A DNA stretch of 64,000 bases. It comes from Thermococcus sp. CX2 (lineage in GTDB: Archaea; Methanobacteriota_B; Thermococci; Thermococcales; Thermococcaceae). This document shows positions 1 to 9,021 of this stretch, one piece after another. Location of the stretch: contig NZ_SNUQ01000002.1 of NCBI RefSeq assembly GCF_012027555.1, positions 434,001-498,000 on the forward strand, read 5' to 3'. Numbering within the stretch: position 1 is the stretch's first letter; each line of letters starts with the position of its first letter. Made by a program: the position numbers and the translations under genes. The notes beneath the pieces are model-generated. The model did no database searches. It saw nothing but the letters and a program-made list of their open reading frames with translations, and had not been told where the DNA came from.

Positions 1-89
1 ATGATGATGAGGCAGTCCCTCGAAGCCTTGTTGTTTTCGATACACCCCTCCTTGGGGACTTCAACGTAAAGCTTTGGCATCCTCTCCAT
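1..89 (-). CDS. Partial unknown protein, N-terminal 29 residues
   Basis: A minus-strand gene leaves the window at its left edge. Its first codons are MERMPKLYVEV, preceded at 94-100 by the ribosome binding site AGGTGAT with about five bases of spacing. The visible 29 residues are soluble and contain two cysteines. I do not recognise the family. It is divergent from the MoxR operon beginning at 159, so the 69-base gap holds both promoters. The frame stays open to the edge. Confidence 0.6.
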   Translation of the reverse strand, partial: MERMPKLYVEVPKEGCIENNKASRDCLII

Positions 90-158
90 ACATATCACCT
101 GACCTTTACCTAGGGGTAAAAGTTTTTAAACCTGCCTTTCATACTACACCCGATAAAA

Positions 159-1001
159 ATGTCCACCAGGGTAAAATTTCTAGCTCTCTTTGGACTGCTG
201 TTTTCATTGATGACCCTTATGCTCAACTACGGCGCTACGACCTCTGAGGTTTCTAAGGGGAATGAGGCCAAATTTACAGGCATCCTCCTCGTTCTTCTTG
301 CACTGGTGGGCCTTATAATTATCATTGAGGTTTTCTTGAGCTGGAGGGATATTCCCCAGAAGAGAAAGGACCTGTACCGCTTTAATGAAGCTCTTTACTA
401 TATCCTCTGGGCACTGAGCGCGGTTGGGGTCGTCTTTATATCCTACGGCATCGAAAACATGAGGATTCAGCCCCTTCCAATCAACGCATCCAACAACACC
501 TCCTCAGTAGGAACAGCCACCGCTCCAGCACCGGTTTACCACAACTCAACCCTTACCCCCGGAAACGAGATGTTTCCCACGACGTTTGCCCTCTATCTTG
601 CACTGCTGGTTGCCCTCGCTGGCTTTCTCTACTTCACACTGGTTTACTACCGTGAGGCCCTCAAGAAGAGGAAGAGGAAAGAGATGAAGCTCAGAGCGGA
701 GCTGTTCGATAAAAAGCTCGACGAGCTCGGCCTTGACATGTTCAGCGACTCGAGGGAGGCTGTTGTTGGCATATACAAGAACGCCGTCCTCTGGCTTGAG
801 GTTCTGGGTATTCCTTACAAGGAGAGCTGGACTCACTGGGAGCATGCCGAGCGCGTTAGGTACATGCACGACGCCTTCGTCGAGCTCACGAGGCTCTTCG
901 AAAAGGCCAAGTACGCTCCGGAGAAGGTAACCTGGGACGATGCAAAAAGAGCGCTTGATGTTTACAGGAAGATGAGGGGTGGACTGAGTGAGGCTCAATA
1001 A
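159..1001 (+). CDS. DUF4129-like membrane protein, first gene of MoxR operon
   Basis: A 280-residue membrane protein with hydrophobic segments near residues 5-25, 41-61, 82-101 and 142-164. Its soluble C-terminus (about 205-275) resembles the DUF4129 domain, including the stretch LTRLFEKAKYAPEKVT. DUF4129 proteins commonly accompany MoxR ATPases and DUF58 proteins, as here. A TATA-like element, GTTTTTAAAC at about 121-130, lies about 30 bases before the ATG, so the leader is very short or absent. It opens a five-gene run to 4101 in which most neighbours overlap. The biochemical role of the domain is unknown; a part in assembling or monitoring the cell envelope is inference. Confidence 0.8.
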   Translation: MSTRVKFLALFGLLFSLMTLMLNYGATTSEVSKGNEAKFTGILLVLLALVGLIIIIEVFLSWRDIPQKRKDLYRFNEALYYILWALSAVGVVFISYGIENMRIQPLPINASNNTSSVGTATAPAPVYHNSTLTPGNEMFPTTFALYLALLVALAGFLYFTLVYYREALKKRKRKEMKLRAELFDKKLDELGLDMFSDSREAVVGIYKNAVLWLEVLGIPYKESWTHWEHAERVRYMHDAFVELTRLFEKAKYAPEKVTWDDAKRALDVYRKMRGGLSEAQ

Positions 1002-1440
1002 ATACCTTCTTCTCCTCGCGGCGGTTCCAGCGCTTGTGGCAGCAACTGCTGGCTCTTATATGGTCAGATGGCTATCTGTGCTTTTCCTTGGGGTATTGCT
1101 GGCGCTCTTCCTCTTTGGCGTTGAGCTTCAGGTTGCAAGACCGGAGTTCAAGAGGGCCAAGAAAGTTGAGAGGAAAACGGACGTCGAGAGAACCGTTGCT
1201 CTGATAGAGAAGGCCAAGAGCGGGAAGGTGGCGCGAACCCTCATAGAAGAGAAGATAATCGAGATATACGCCACCCTTTCAGAGGAATACAATCAGACAT
1301 ACCTGAATCTTAACTCTGACCCCAACGAGGCTCTCAGGGTTCTCCGCTCTGAGGGCGACTTTCTCGATAATCTTGAGAAGGCCCTAACGATTGTGGAGGC
1401 GGATCTAAATGAAGGTAGAAGAGGTAAGCCTGAAGGGTAA
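988..1440 (+). CDS. Small membrane protein of the MoxR operon
   Basis: A 150-residue protein starting at GTG 988, inside the last codons of the preceding gene (14-base overlap). Two hydrophobic segments fill about residues 5-48. The rest is a charged, probably helical cytoplasmic tail rich in Lys, Glu and Arg. I recognise no enzyme motif. Its fixed place between the DUF4129-like gene and moxR, with overlaps on both sides, implies translational coupling and a shared complex. It is described by context only. Confidence 0.7.
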   Translation: MRLNKYLLLLAAVPALVAATAGSYMVRWLSVLFLGVLLALFLFGVELQVARPEFKRAKKVERKTDVERTVALIEKAKSGKVARTLIEEKIIEIYATLSEEYNQTYLNLNSDPNEALRVLRSEGDFLDNLEKALTIVEADLNEGRRGKPEG

Positions 1441-2362
1441 TCTGGTCTTGGAAGAGGTCAAGAAGGCCATAGTAGGAAAGGACGAGGTGCTCAAGTTAAT
1501 CCTGACGACCATCTTAGCCGACGGCCACATACTGCTCGAGGATCTTCCGGGTCTCGCAAAGACCCTGATGGCGAAGAGCTTCGCCAAGGCTTTGGGTGTT
1601 GACTTCAAGCGCGTCCAGTTCACTCCAGACCTGCTTCCGAGTGACATTCTTGGCGTGAGCGTCTTCAACCAGAAAACGCTCGAGTTCGAGTTCAAGAAGG
1701 GGCCGATATTCACCAACATCCTCCTCGCTGACGAGATAAACCGTGCCCCTCCAAAGACCCAGAGTGCACTCCTTGAGGCAATGCAGGAGAGACAGGTCAC
1801 AGTGGAGGGTAAGACCTACGAGCTGCCCAAGCCCTTCATAGTTATAGCCACCCAGAACCCAATAGAGCAGGAGGGAACCTACCCGCTCCCAGAGGCCCAG
1901 CTCGACAGGTTCTTGGTCAGGCTCCGCGTTGGCTACCCTAGCAGGGGAGAGGAAATAGAGATACTCCGCAGGAGAATGGCAAGGAAGAAGGAGGAGGTGG
2001 ACATAAATTCCATCCTTACTCCCGAGGATGTCGTGAAGATGCAGAGGGCAATCGAGGATGTCTACGTCAGCGACGCCATCCTTGAGTACATAACGGACAT
2101 CGTCATCGCCACCCGGGAGGACAGAAAGGAGATAGAGGTCGGTGCCTCCCCGAGGGGAAGCCTTGCTCTCCTCAAGCTCTCCCGCGCCTATGCCGCACTC
2201 GAGGGCAGGGACTACGTGATTCCAGATGATGTTAAAGCGATAGCCGTTCCTGCCCTGAGCCACAGGCTCATCCTCAAGCGCGAGCTCTGGTATACTAAGG
2301 TCAGCCAGGAGAGCATCATGGAGAAGCTCCTTGAGCGCGTTCCCGTTCCCAAGTTCGAGTGA
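1409..2362 (+). CDS. MoxR-family AAA+ ATPase
   Basis: A 317-residue MoxR-type AAA+ ATPase. The variant Walker A PGLAKT is near residues 47-52 and Walker B reads [10 protein letters not shown] near 100-110. The downstream stretch [20 protein letters not shown] is the MoxR sensor-1 region. MoxR proteins act as chaperone-like ATPases that mature or regulate partners containing von Willebrand A domains; the DUF58 protein encoded next is the obvious candidate. The ATG overlaps the preceding gene by 32 bases. The length is usual for the family. Confidence 0.93.
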   Translation: MKVEEVSLKGNLVLEEVKKAIVGKDEVLKLILTTILADGHILLEDLPGLAKTLMAKSFAKALGVDFKRVQFTPDLLPSDILGVSVFNQKTLEFEFKKGPIFTNILLADEINRAPPKTQSALLEAMQERQVTVEGKTYELPKPFIVIATQNPIEQEGTYPLPEAQLDRFLVRLRVGYPSRGEEIEILRRRMARKKEEVDINSILTPEDVVKMQRAIEDVYVSDAILEYITDIVIATREDRKEIEVGASPRGSLALLKLSRAYAALEGRDYVIPDDVKAIAVPALSHRLILKRELWYTKVSQESIMEKLLERVPVPKFE

Positions 2363-2371
2363 GGTGAAAGA

Positions 2372-3679
2372 GTGGCCGAGAGCGGTGAGGTCATACTCCG
2401 GACCCCAACGGACGTCAAGGGCAGGGAAGAGCCTGCAGGACTAGCTGGGAGAATGATGCCCACCGAGAAGGCCGAGGAGATACTGATAGCCCTGTGGCTC
2501 ATCGTCCTCTTTGCCTTTCTCTTGCTCCGCTGGGAGATGGTTTACCTCGTTCTTCCAATTCTCTGGCTGCTCTTCATAGCCGTTTTCTTCTTCAAGCCCA
2601 GCCTGAACGTTGAGATAGAGCGTATCATTCCCCATGATCGCTTTCTAGAGGGCACCGAAGTCGAGATCCGGCTCAGGATAAAGTCCCATGAGAGAATCCC
2701 GAGCCTTAAGCTTGTGGAGGACATACCGCCCGGCCTTGAGCTCGTCGAGGGGAGCAGGGAGCACGTGCTCTCCCTAAAGAAGGGCGAGGAGAGAACGCTT
2801 AGATATAAGGTCCGTATAAAGCGCGGAATCCACGAGTTCAACTGGGTCGAGCTCAGCTACCGTGACCCCTTTGGCTTCTTCAAGGTTGATAAGAAGATTG
2901 AGCTCTACACGGAAATCGTTGGTGTCCCAATAATCGAGGACGTCCCCACCCCATACTCCACAAGGGGAACGAAGATAACCGTCGGTCCACTGCCGTCGCC
3001 AAGGGTCGGCGAAGGTGTCGAGTTCCACGCGATAAGGGAGTACCAGCCCGGTGACCCGCTCAAGATAATCAACTGGAAGGCCACTGCGAGGACTGGAAAG
3101 ATAATGGCCAACGAGTACGAGAGTGAGAGGAAGGTGGACGTCGTCTTCATCGTCGATTCCTCCTACACGGGAGAGCTCGTCTTTGACCATCTCGTCCGCG
3201 CTGCTGCCTCGCTCATGCTCGACGCCCTTAACAACGGCACGAGCTTCGGTTTGCTACTGGCTGAAGAAGTCCCCCTCTGGATCAGGGTGGACTACGGAAA
3301 GAGGCACTTCTTCAAGTGCGTTGACTTTCTCAGCACAGCAAAGCCGGACAAGAACAACCTGATTGCCTACCAGGTTGAGCATCTCATAAAGTCCCGCTTC
3401 CCGGCGAGGGCTCAGCTGCTATACTTCTCGCCCCTTCTGACGGAAGAGAGCAGGGAGGCGCTTAAAACCATGGCGAGGTACGGCTACAACGTTGTTATCA
3501 TAAGTCCCAACCCATACACTGCCCTCGAGCCGAAGAACAGGGAGGAGGAGCTGGCGTTAAAGCTCTTAAACCTGCAGAGAAAGGCCATGCTGAGGAAGAT
3601 GGCAGCCTATGGAATAATAATCGACTGGGACGTCAGGAAGCCCCTCAAGTCAGCGATAGCAGAGGTGATGAGCCTATGA
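2372..3679 (+). CDS. DUF58 protein with vWA-like domain
   Basis: A 435-residue protein starting at GTG, nine bases after moxR. Two hydrophobic segments occupy about residues 30-68. The DUF58 signature REYQPGDPLKIINWKATART is followed by VFIVDSSYTG, the metal-site-like start of a vWA fold. DUF58 proteins are regular MoxR partners. The protein is probably membrane-anchored, with its beta-rich and vWA parts outside the bilayer. The next gene starts in an ATGA overlap. Confidence 0.9.
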   Translation: MAESGEVILRTPTDVKGREEPAGLAGRMMPTEKAEEILIALWLIVLFAFLLLRWEMVYLVLPILWLLFIAVFFFKPSLNVEIERIIPHDRFLEGTEVEIRLRIKSHERIPSLKLVEDIPPGLELVEGSREHVLSLKKGEERTLRYKVRIKRGIHEFNWVELSYRDPFGFFKVDKKIELYTEIVGVPIIEDVPTPYSTRGTKITVGPLPSPRVGEGVEFHAIREYQPGDPLKIINWKATARTGKIMANEYESERKVDVVFIVDSSYTGELVFDHLVRAAASLMLDALNNGTSFGLLLAEEVPLWIRVDYGKRHFFKCVDFLSTAKPDKNNLIAYQVEHLIKSRFPARAQLLYFSPLLTEESREALKTMARYGYNVVIISPNPYTALEPKNREEELALKLLNLQRKAMLRKMAAYGIIIDWDVRKPLKSAIAEVMSL

Positions 3680-4101
3680 AAATAAAGAGGCGGCTCTTTT
3701 CAGTGATTCCATTGGCTCTCCTCTTTGCGCTGCTGGCGAGGATTGATGGTAGGACCCTCTTCCTAATCCCCCTTGGCCTTATGGGAATCCAGTGGTACTT
3801 CATCGGCTCCCTCTTCCTCGTGACCATTGGAGCATTCCTGATATACACGCGCACCGGCGGTCTCTACGGCCTCGCGATAATGGCCCTAACCCTTCTGGCC
3901 ATCGAGATGGGCTACCTCGACAGGGAGAGGGCTCCAAAGGAGCACTACTTCGTCGTCTTAGCTGCGGTGGTGCTGGCTTTTCCAACTTACCTCCTCATGG
4001 AGAGCATCTCCCCTGCCCTTCCGAGGCTCGAGGTTACTGCCTTGGCCGCTTTCCTGCTCATAGCCCTGTACGTCTTCGCGAAGGCCGTTGCTGAGAGCTA
4101 A
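3676..4101 (+). CDS. Four-helix membrane protein ending the MoxR operon
   Basis: A 141-residue, very hydrophobic protein with about four membrane helices. It overlaps the DUF58 gene by four bases (ATGA), which indicates translational coupling. There are no catalytic motifs and I do not recognise the family. Its 3' end overlaps the convergent PfkB kinase gene by four bases, leaving no room for a separate terminator. Confidence 0.75.
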   Translation: MKIKRRLFSVIPLALLFALLARIDGRTLFLIPLGLMGIQWYFIGSLFLVTIGAFLIYTRTGGLYGLAIMALTLLAIEMGYLDRERAPKEHYFVVLAAVVLAFPTYLLMESISPALPRLEVTALAAFLLIALYVFAKAVAES

Positions 4102-4931
4102 ACCTCTATGCTCCAGCTCCCCATCTTTTTGAGGATCTCGCGGGCTCTCTCAAGACCCGTTCTAACACACTCCTCGAGCGGTGCTCCCTTCGAGTATCTC
4201 GCCAGGAAGCCGCCCGCGAATGCATCTCCAGCCCCGGTCGGATCCACGATCTCCTCGGGGCTTATTGGGAGTGCTGGGAACTCTTTGAAGGTTCCGTCGT
4301 AGATTAAAACTCCCCTCTCGCCCCTTGTGATGACCACCAGCTTCGCGCCCCAGTCGTGGAGAGTCCTCGCGGCTTCCTCCACGGTCTCGGCTTTCGTTAT
4401 CGTTAACGCCTCCCTCTCGTTGGGGAAGATAACCTCAACGCGCGAGACTATCTCCTTCATAAGTTCGGTTTTCCTCTCGTAGTCTTCCATGTAGGTCGGG
4501 TTGAAGTCGAGGCTTATCCTTTTCCCTTCGAGCCTTTTGATGGCTTTTAGCTGCTCCTCTGGGGGAATGGGGGCTATGTGGAAGAGTTCGGCTTTGAGGT
4601 ATTCCTCGGGAATGGGCGTTTCCCCCATGGCCTGGGCAACTCCCATGTCAACGGGTGCATCCACGCTTCCGTCCTCGTGGTATATCATGTAGATGTGTAT
4701 TGTCCTTCCAGGGAGAACCTGAACGCCTCTAACGTCGAGGATCAATGAGAGCTTCTCCAGCCACTCCCTCGGGAAATCCTCTCCCACCTTGGTAACGAGG
4801 CCTACCTTAGCCCCTGCTAAGGCCGCGGAAGTCGCCACTGCCGTTGCGGCTCCTCCTGGAAGGAGTATCTCCTCCTTGCCTGGAAACCTGAGATGATCTA
4901 TTGAGACATGACCGAGCACGACGAGGTTCAT
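4098..4931 (-). CDS. PfkB-family sugar or nucleoside kinase
   Basis: A ribokinase-like PfkB kinase of about 277 residues. The C-terminal signature DPTGAGDAFAGGF supplies the catalytic Asp (GAGD) and anion hole. The N-terminal GHVSIDHL and the glycine-rich GGAATAVATSAAL are substrate-side motifs. Four in-frame start codons lie in a row (GTG ATG ATG ATG). The ribosome binding site GGTGA at 4937-4941 is best spaced for the last ATG, at 4931. The substrate cannot be read from sequence. Thermococcales encode several PfkB kinases acting on nucleosides, ribose phosphate or inositol. It is a single gene, convergent with the MoxR operon. Confidence 0.85.
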   Translation of the reverse strand: MNLVVLGHVSIDHLRFPGKEEILLPGGAATAVATSAALAGAKVGLVTKVGEDFPREWLEKLSLILDVRGVQVLPGRTIHIYMIYHEDGSVDAPVDMGVAQAMGETPIPEEYLKAELFHIAPIPPEEQLKAIKRLEGKRISLDFNPTYMEDYERKTELMKEIVSRVEVIFPNEREALTITKAETVEEAARTLHDWGAKLVVITRGERGVLIYDGTFKEFPALPISPEEIVDPTGAGDAFAGGFLARYSKGAPLEECVRTGLERAREILKKMGSWSIEV

Positions 4932-5087
4932 CATCATCACCGTCTTTTATTTTGGCCATCATTATGAACCGGTCTTTAAGCGATTTCCGGTTGAGTAATC
5001 GATTTCTACCCCTCCGTTCAGATGTTCATCGAAAAGATTAAAAGAGCCTAATTCCAATGCTGAATCAAAGACAGTGGGGTGGTTGCC

Positions 5088-6587
5088 ATGGAGGAAGTCT
5101 TCCAGAACGAAACCATCAAGCAGATTCTCGCCAAGTACAGGCGCATCTGGGCCATTAGCCACGCCCAGAGCGTTCTCGGCTGGGACATGGAGGTTAACAT
5201 GCCGAGGGAGGGCATACTCGAGCGCTCCGTTGCCCAGGGTGAGCTTTCCGTTCTTAGCCAGGAGTTCCTTCTAAGGCCTGACTTTGTCGAGCTCGTCGAG
5301 AAGGCGAAGGGAATCGAAGACCTCAACGAGTACGAGCGCGGCGTCGTTCGCGTCCTCGACCGCTCAATCAGGATAAGCAAGTCCTTCCCACCCGAGTTCC
5401 TCAGGGAGATGAGCGAGGTAACGAGCCAGGCAACGAAAGCATGGGAAGAGGCTAAAAGAACCAACGACTACTCCAAGTTCGAGCCCTGGCTCGACAGAAT
5501 CATAGACCTCGCCAAGAGGGCCGCTGACTACCTAGGCTACGAGGACGAGCCCTACGATGCCCTGCTCGACCTCTTTGAGGAGGGGACAACCACCAGAGAC
5601 GTCGAAAGGATGTTCAAAAAGCTGGAGAAGGAGCTTAAGCCGCTCCTCGAAAAGATAATGGAGGAGGGAAAGGTCCCGCAGAGCCACCCGCTCGAAAAGG
5701 AGAAGTACGAGAGGGAGCAAATGGAGCGCGTTAACCTCTGGATTTTAGAGAAGTTCGGCTTCCCGCTCGGCGTCCGCTCAAGGCTTGACGTCTCTGCCCA
5801 TCCGTTCACCACGGAGTTTGGCATAAGGGACGTCAGGATAACGACCAGATACGAGGGCTACGACTTCAGGAGGACCATACTGAGCACTGTCCACGAGTTC
5901 GGTCATGCCCTCTACGAGCTCCAGCAGGATGAGCGCTTCATGTTCAGCCCAATCGCTGGAGGCGTCTCCCTTGGAATCCACGAGAGCCAGAGTAGGTTCT
6001 GGGAGAACGTAATCGGAAGGAGCAGGGAGTTCGCCGAGCTGATTCATCCCGTGCTCAAGGAGAACCTGCCCTTCATGGCCACCTACACGCCTGAGGATGT
6101 TTACCTCTACTTCAACATGGTCAGGCCGGACTTCATCAGGACCGAGTCCGACGTTGTAACCTACAACTTCCACATACTCCTTCGCTTCAAGCTCGAGAGG
6201 ATGATGCTCAACGAGGGCGTCAAGGCGAAAGACCTCCCAGAGCTCTGGAACGAGGAGATGGAGAGGCTCCTTGGCATAAGGCCCAAGAATTACACCGAGG
6301 GAATACTTCAGGACATCCACTGGGCCCACGGCACTGTCGGCTACTTCCCAACTTACAGCATCGGAACGCTCCTTTCAGCGCAGATATACTACCACATGAA
6401 GAGGGACATTCCGGACTTCGAGGAGAAGGTTGCCAGAGCCGAGTTCGAGCCCATCAAGGCCTGGCTGAGGGAGAAGATACACCGCTGGGGCAGCATCTAC
6501 CCACCGAAGGAGCTCTTAAAGAAGGCCATCGGCGAGGAGCTGAACCCGGACTACTTCGTCCGCTGGGTGAAGGAGAGGTACCTATGA
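5088..6587 (+). CDS. Metallocarboxypeptidase, M32 (Taq) family
   Basis: A 499-residue carboxypeptidase that removes C-terminal residues from peptides using a divalent metal. The metal site is HEFGH with His269, Glu270 and His273, and the third ligand is Glu299 in GIHESQSRFWEN. The family motif ITTRY is at about 251-255. The ATG at 5088 is preferred over GTG 5079, because GGGGTGG at 5076-5082 is a well-spaced ribosome binding site for it. The resulting length equals that of the Pyrococcus furiosus enzyme as I remember it. It probably acts in intracellular peptide breakdown during peptide fermentation. It is monocistronic, ending only nine bases before the stop of the convergent AT-rich gene. 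Confidence 0.95.
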   Translation: MEEVFQNETIKQILAKYRRIWAISHAQSVLGWDMEVNMPREGILERSVAQGELSVLSQEFLLRPDFVELVEKAKGIEDLNEYERGVVRVLDRSIRISKSFPPEFLREMSEVTSQATKAWEEAKRTNDYSKFEPWLDRIIDLAKRAADYLGYEDEPYDALLDLFEEGTTTRDVERMFKKLEKELKPLLEKIMEEGKVPQSHPLEKEKYEREQMERVNLWILEKFGFPLGVRSRLDVSAHPFTTEFGIRDVRITTRYEGYDFRRTILSTVHEFGHALYELQQDERFMFSPIAGGVSLGIHESQSRFWENVIGRSREFAELIHPVLKENLPFMATYTPEDVYLYFNMVRPDFIRTESDVVTYNFHILLRFKLERMMLNEGVKAKDLPELWNEEMERLLGIRPKNYTEGILQDIHWAHGTVGYFPTYSIGTLLSAQIYYHMKRDIPDFEEKVARAEFEPIKAWLREKIHRWGSIYPPKELLKKAIGEELNPDYFVRWVKERYL

Positions 6588-6596
6588 GGTTTAGGT

Positions 6597-8555
6597 TTAG
6601 TCTTCCAATCCTAGTTCTTTTAATTGTTTGTTCTTAATCCATTCTTTTATGAATGGCTTGATTTTAGGATATCCTTTGAGAATCTCAAGTACTGTTCCAC
6701 CACCTCCTAAAATTAAACCAGCAATAGCTCCAGGTATTCCCAATAAATATATTAGGAGTGCAGATAGCGCTATTGCACTTCCGGTGCATACAATAATAGA
6801 ATATCTATTGGCTTTTTCATTTGATATCTTCTCAACACGTTTTAGTATCTGTTCCTTTTGTATTCTTTTGCCCTCTTCAATTAGTTCAGGTTCTTTTTGT
6901 TTTATCAGTGTGGTGTATTTTTTCTCTATCTCTTGTTCTTTCCTCTTTTCAATATCCTTTTCCATCTTTTTTGTAGCTTCTTCTATGGACTTAAGAACAA
7001 ACTCTTCGTTTATTTCGTCTATTTCCTCTTCTGAGAATTCCAAGAGTACTGTTTCAATGTAGTCATGATAAAATAACGTTGCAATGTCATCTTGGGAAAT
7101 CTTTCCCGACTCCTTTAGACGAAGTACTATCTGGTAAAACTTCTCCCATATTCCTCTTGCTACTAAAAGGGTATTAGAGTATGAGGCGATTATTACATGC
7201 ACGGGTAGATTTGGATTTAGTGTAGGATCCTTGAGCCATAGTATAGTAGCTAGTAGCCTGTCTGGTATAACTTCGGGTATTGTTCCTGAGATTTTGTGCC
7301 CAAAGGTTTCTAAGTTAAATTTACTTAATTTGAGGTCTGATGTCAAAAATATGTATTCTGCATTTTCAATCTTTCTGGGCGATTTTCCTCGCTTCTTTTG
7401 TATTAGGCATATAGATGCTAAATCATGATTTTGGGACTCAAAAAATGCCGTGTCTGAATTGTACATGCTTTGTGGTTTATATTTTGCCAGTTTTAACCTG
7501 ATCTCAGATGGGTTATCCACACAATCTGGGCTATATCTGTTTAGGTCTATATCGGTGTGTTCAATCTCTATTCCCAATTCTTTCACGCTGTCCTCAAGAG
7601 TTGCTATGAAGTAGTTTACTTGAGGTTCTTTCCACCCTTTCTTTCGAAGTATGTCATATAAGGAATCGACACGGATTTTGCTTGAATATTTAGATATCGC
7701 AGTTGGATAGCCCTTAACAACCCTAACCATCTCCGCTAAAGTAAAGTCAAAAACTTTTATTTTGAATTGAGAATATTTTTTTATCATGTCGAAAAGTTCC
7801 TTTGTGGCTTTATTTCTCTCTTTTGTATGAAGTTCAAATAAACTGAACAGAAAATTAGAATCTAAGTAAATAGTCAATGGTGTGAACTTCTCTTTGATAT
7901 TTTGATCTGTATGATCATAAAATAAAGCTATTGATATTATCGAGCCGAGAATTATCTCTTGAAATATCTCAAACATATCATCATTGTTTTCGTATATATG
8001 TTTGATGTATTTATAAATTTCAATGTCGAGCTTTCTCTGTTCTTTACTTTTCTCTTTTTCCTCAGGGAATGGGGAAATGTGGGACGACAAGAATCCAATT
8101 AGGAGATTGATATTGGACTCAATAAATCTGAAGAATCCCTCCTCTACTCTGTCTTTTTGATATTTTGGGGTGCTACTGGGTGAATTTCTATTAATAAATT
8201 CGGTCATGTCAAGCAAAAATTTGTTGAGTCTTCTTTTTTGTTTCTCCTCTATGTCGTCTATAGATTGTATGAATTCCAGCCCTTTTTTGGTAAGGACATA
8301 TTCGTGTTTCTTGTTATTATATTCGATATACTCGTCTTTAATTGCCCTTTTTATTATTGTTTCGAGGGCGTATCTTGGAATATCAAATCCAAATCTGAGA
8401 TTGATCATGTCCCTAATATCTTTGATCTTTGAATACGAGAAATCTTGGGGGAGAGCCCTAAGAACAAATGGGTAAAATACTTCAATATAATCATGGCCTT
8501 CCCTATGAAGGGCGTGAATTAGGGCATATGAGTATAATTTGGTTAAAGGTTGCAT
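6597..8555 (-). CDS. AT-rich orphan: winged-helix / PIN-like nuclease / coiled coil / membrane protein
   Basis: A 652-residue protein of unusual design. Residues 40-95 look like a winged helix. Residues 226-410 carry the four acidic positions of a PIN nuclease fold: Asp232 (YLDSN), Glu275 (LAEM), Asp378 (NHDLAS) and Asp407 (LTSDLKL). Residues 505-580 are a charged coiled coil. Two hydrophobic helices (about 584-620) and a basic tail end the protein. The gene is visibly richer in A+T than all its neighbours, with many AAA and ATA codons, which suggests recent acquisition. Its own promoter lies upstream (TGTATAATA near 8577-8586), with GGAGGA as ribosome binding site. No antitoxin-like partner is adjacent. 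PIN is my reading from motif spacing; the function is unknown, with RNA cleavage in defence or stress being inference. Confidence 0.75.
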   Translation of the reverse strand: MQPLTKLYSYALIHALHREGHDYIEVFYPFVLRALPQDFSYSKIKDIRDMINLRFGFDIPRYALETIIKRAIKDEYIEYNNKKHEYVLTKKGLEFIQSIDDIEEKQKRRLNKFLLDMTEFINRNSPSSTPKYQKDRVEEGFFRFIESNINLLIGFLSSHISPFPEEKEKSKEQRKLDIEIYKYIKHIYENNDDMFEIFQEIILGSIISIALFYDHTDQNIKEKFTPLTIYLDSNFLFSLFELHTKERNKATKELFDMIKKYSQFKIKVFDFTLAEMVRVVKGYPTAISKYSSKIRVDSLYDILRKKGWKEPQVNYFIATLEDSVKELGIEIEHTDIDLNRYSPDCVDNPSEIRLKLAKYKPQSMYNSDTAFFESQNHDLASICLIQKKRGKSPRKIENAEYIFLTSDLKLSKFNLETFGHKISGTIPEVIPDRLLATILWLKDPTLNPNLPVHVIIASYSNTLLVARGIWEKFYQIVLRLKESGKISQDDIATLFYHDYIETVLLEFSEEEIDEINEEFVLKSIEEATKKMEKDIEKRKEQEIEKKYTTLIKQKEPELIEEGKRIQKEQILKRVEKISNEKANRYSIIVCTGSAIALSALLIYLLGIPGAIAGLILGGGGTVLEILKGYPKIKPFIKEWIKNKQLKELGLED

Positions 8556-8670
8556 TGCTCTTCCTCCATGAAAATTGTATTATACATTCAGTCTAAAATA
8601 ATAAACAAGCTCTTAGGTACATAAGATTTACGCAATTAAAGAACACTTATACCTTTGTGTTTTCATAATG

Positions 8671-9012
8671 CTAGCCTCCAACCCACCCAACAGGCTCTAC
8701 CTCTATCGCCGCAACACCGTACTTCTTCTCCTTATCCTCGCTGTAGAACTTTCTGTAAACCTTCACGCCTTCCTCGATGCTATCTACTCCAGGCAGGACG
8801 TTCTCGAGGCCCTCTTTCTCAAGCATCTCTCTGAAGGAGGAGTAAACTCTGATGTCCTTCACGACCACCATGAGCTTGTTCTCGAAGATTATCGTATCGC
8901 CCGGCTTTATCCCCTGCCTCTTCTCGTCGTAGAGCCTTCCCTCGACCTTCTTCCTGCCCTCGGCTATTGCCTTGAGGTACTCCTCCTGAAGACCCATTCT
9001 CCACGTTGCCAT
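8671..9012 (-). CDS. ASCH-domain protein
   Basis: A 113-residue protein fitting a single ASCH domain, the PUA-like fold. The elements are an N-terminal helix with IAEGRKKVEGRLYDEKRQ, then KPGDTIIFEN, and a C-terminal strand AAIEVEP. ASCH domains are thought to bind RNA or nucleotides, and some cleave modified nucleosides. The ribosome binding site GAGGTG precedes ATG 9012. It follows the FAD reductase gene by nine bases on the same strand and is probably cotranscribed, though a functional link is not evident. Confidence 0.85.
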   Translation of the reverse strand: MATWRMGLQEEYLKAIAEGRKKVEGRLYDEKRQGIKPGDTIIFENKLMVVVKDIRVYSSFREMLEKEGLENVLPGVDSIEEGVKVYRKFYSEDKEKKYGVAAIEVEPVGWVGG

Positions 9013-9021
9013 ACTCCCACC

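Noticed and set aside
6597-9012. A toxin-antitoxin pair of the PIN protein with a neighbour
   Set aside because: The nearest genes (ASCH protein, carboxypeptidase) have separate promoters or opposite orientation and match normal housekeeping composition.
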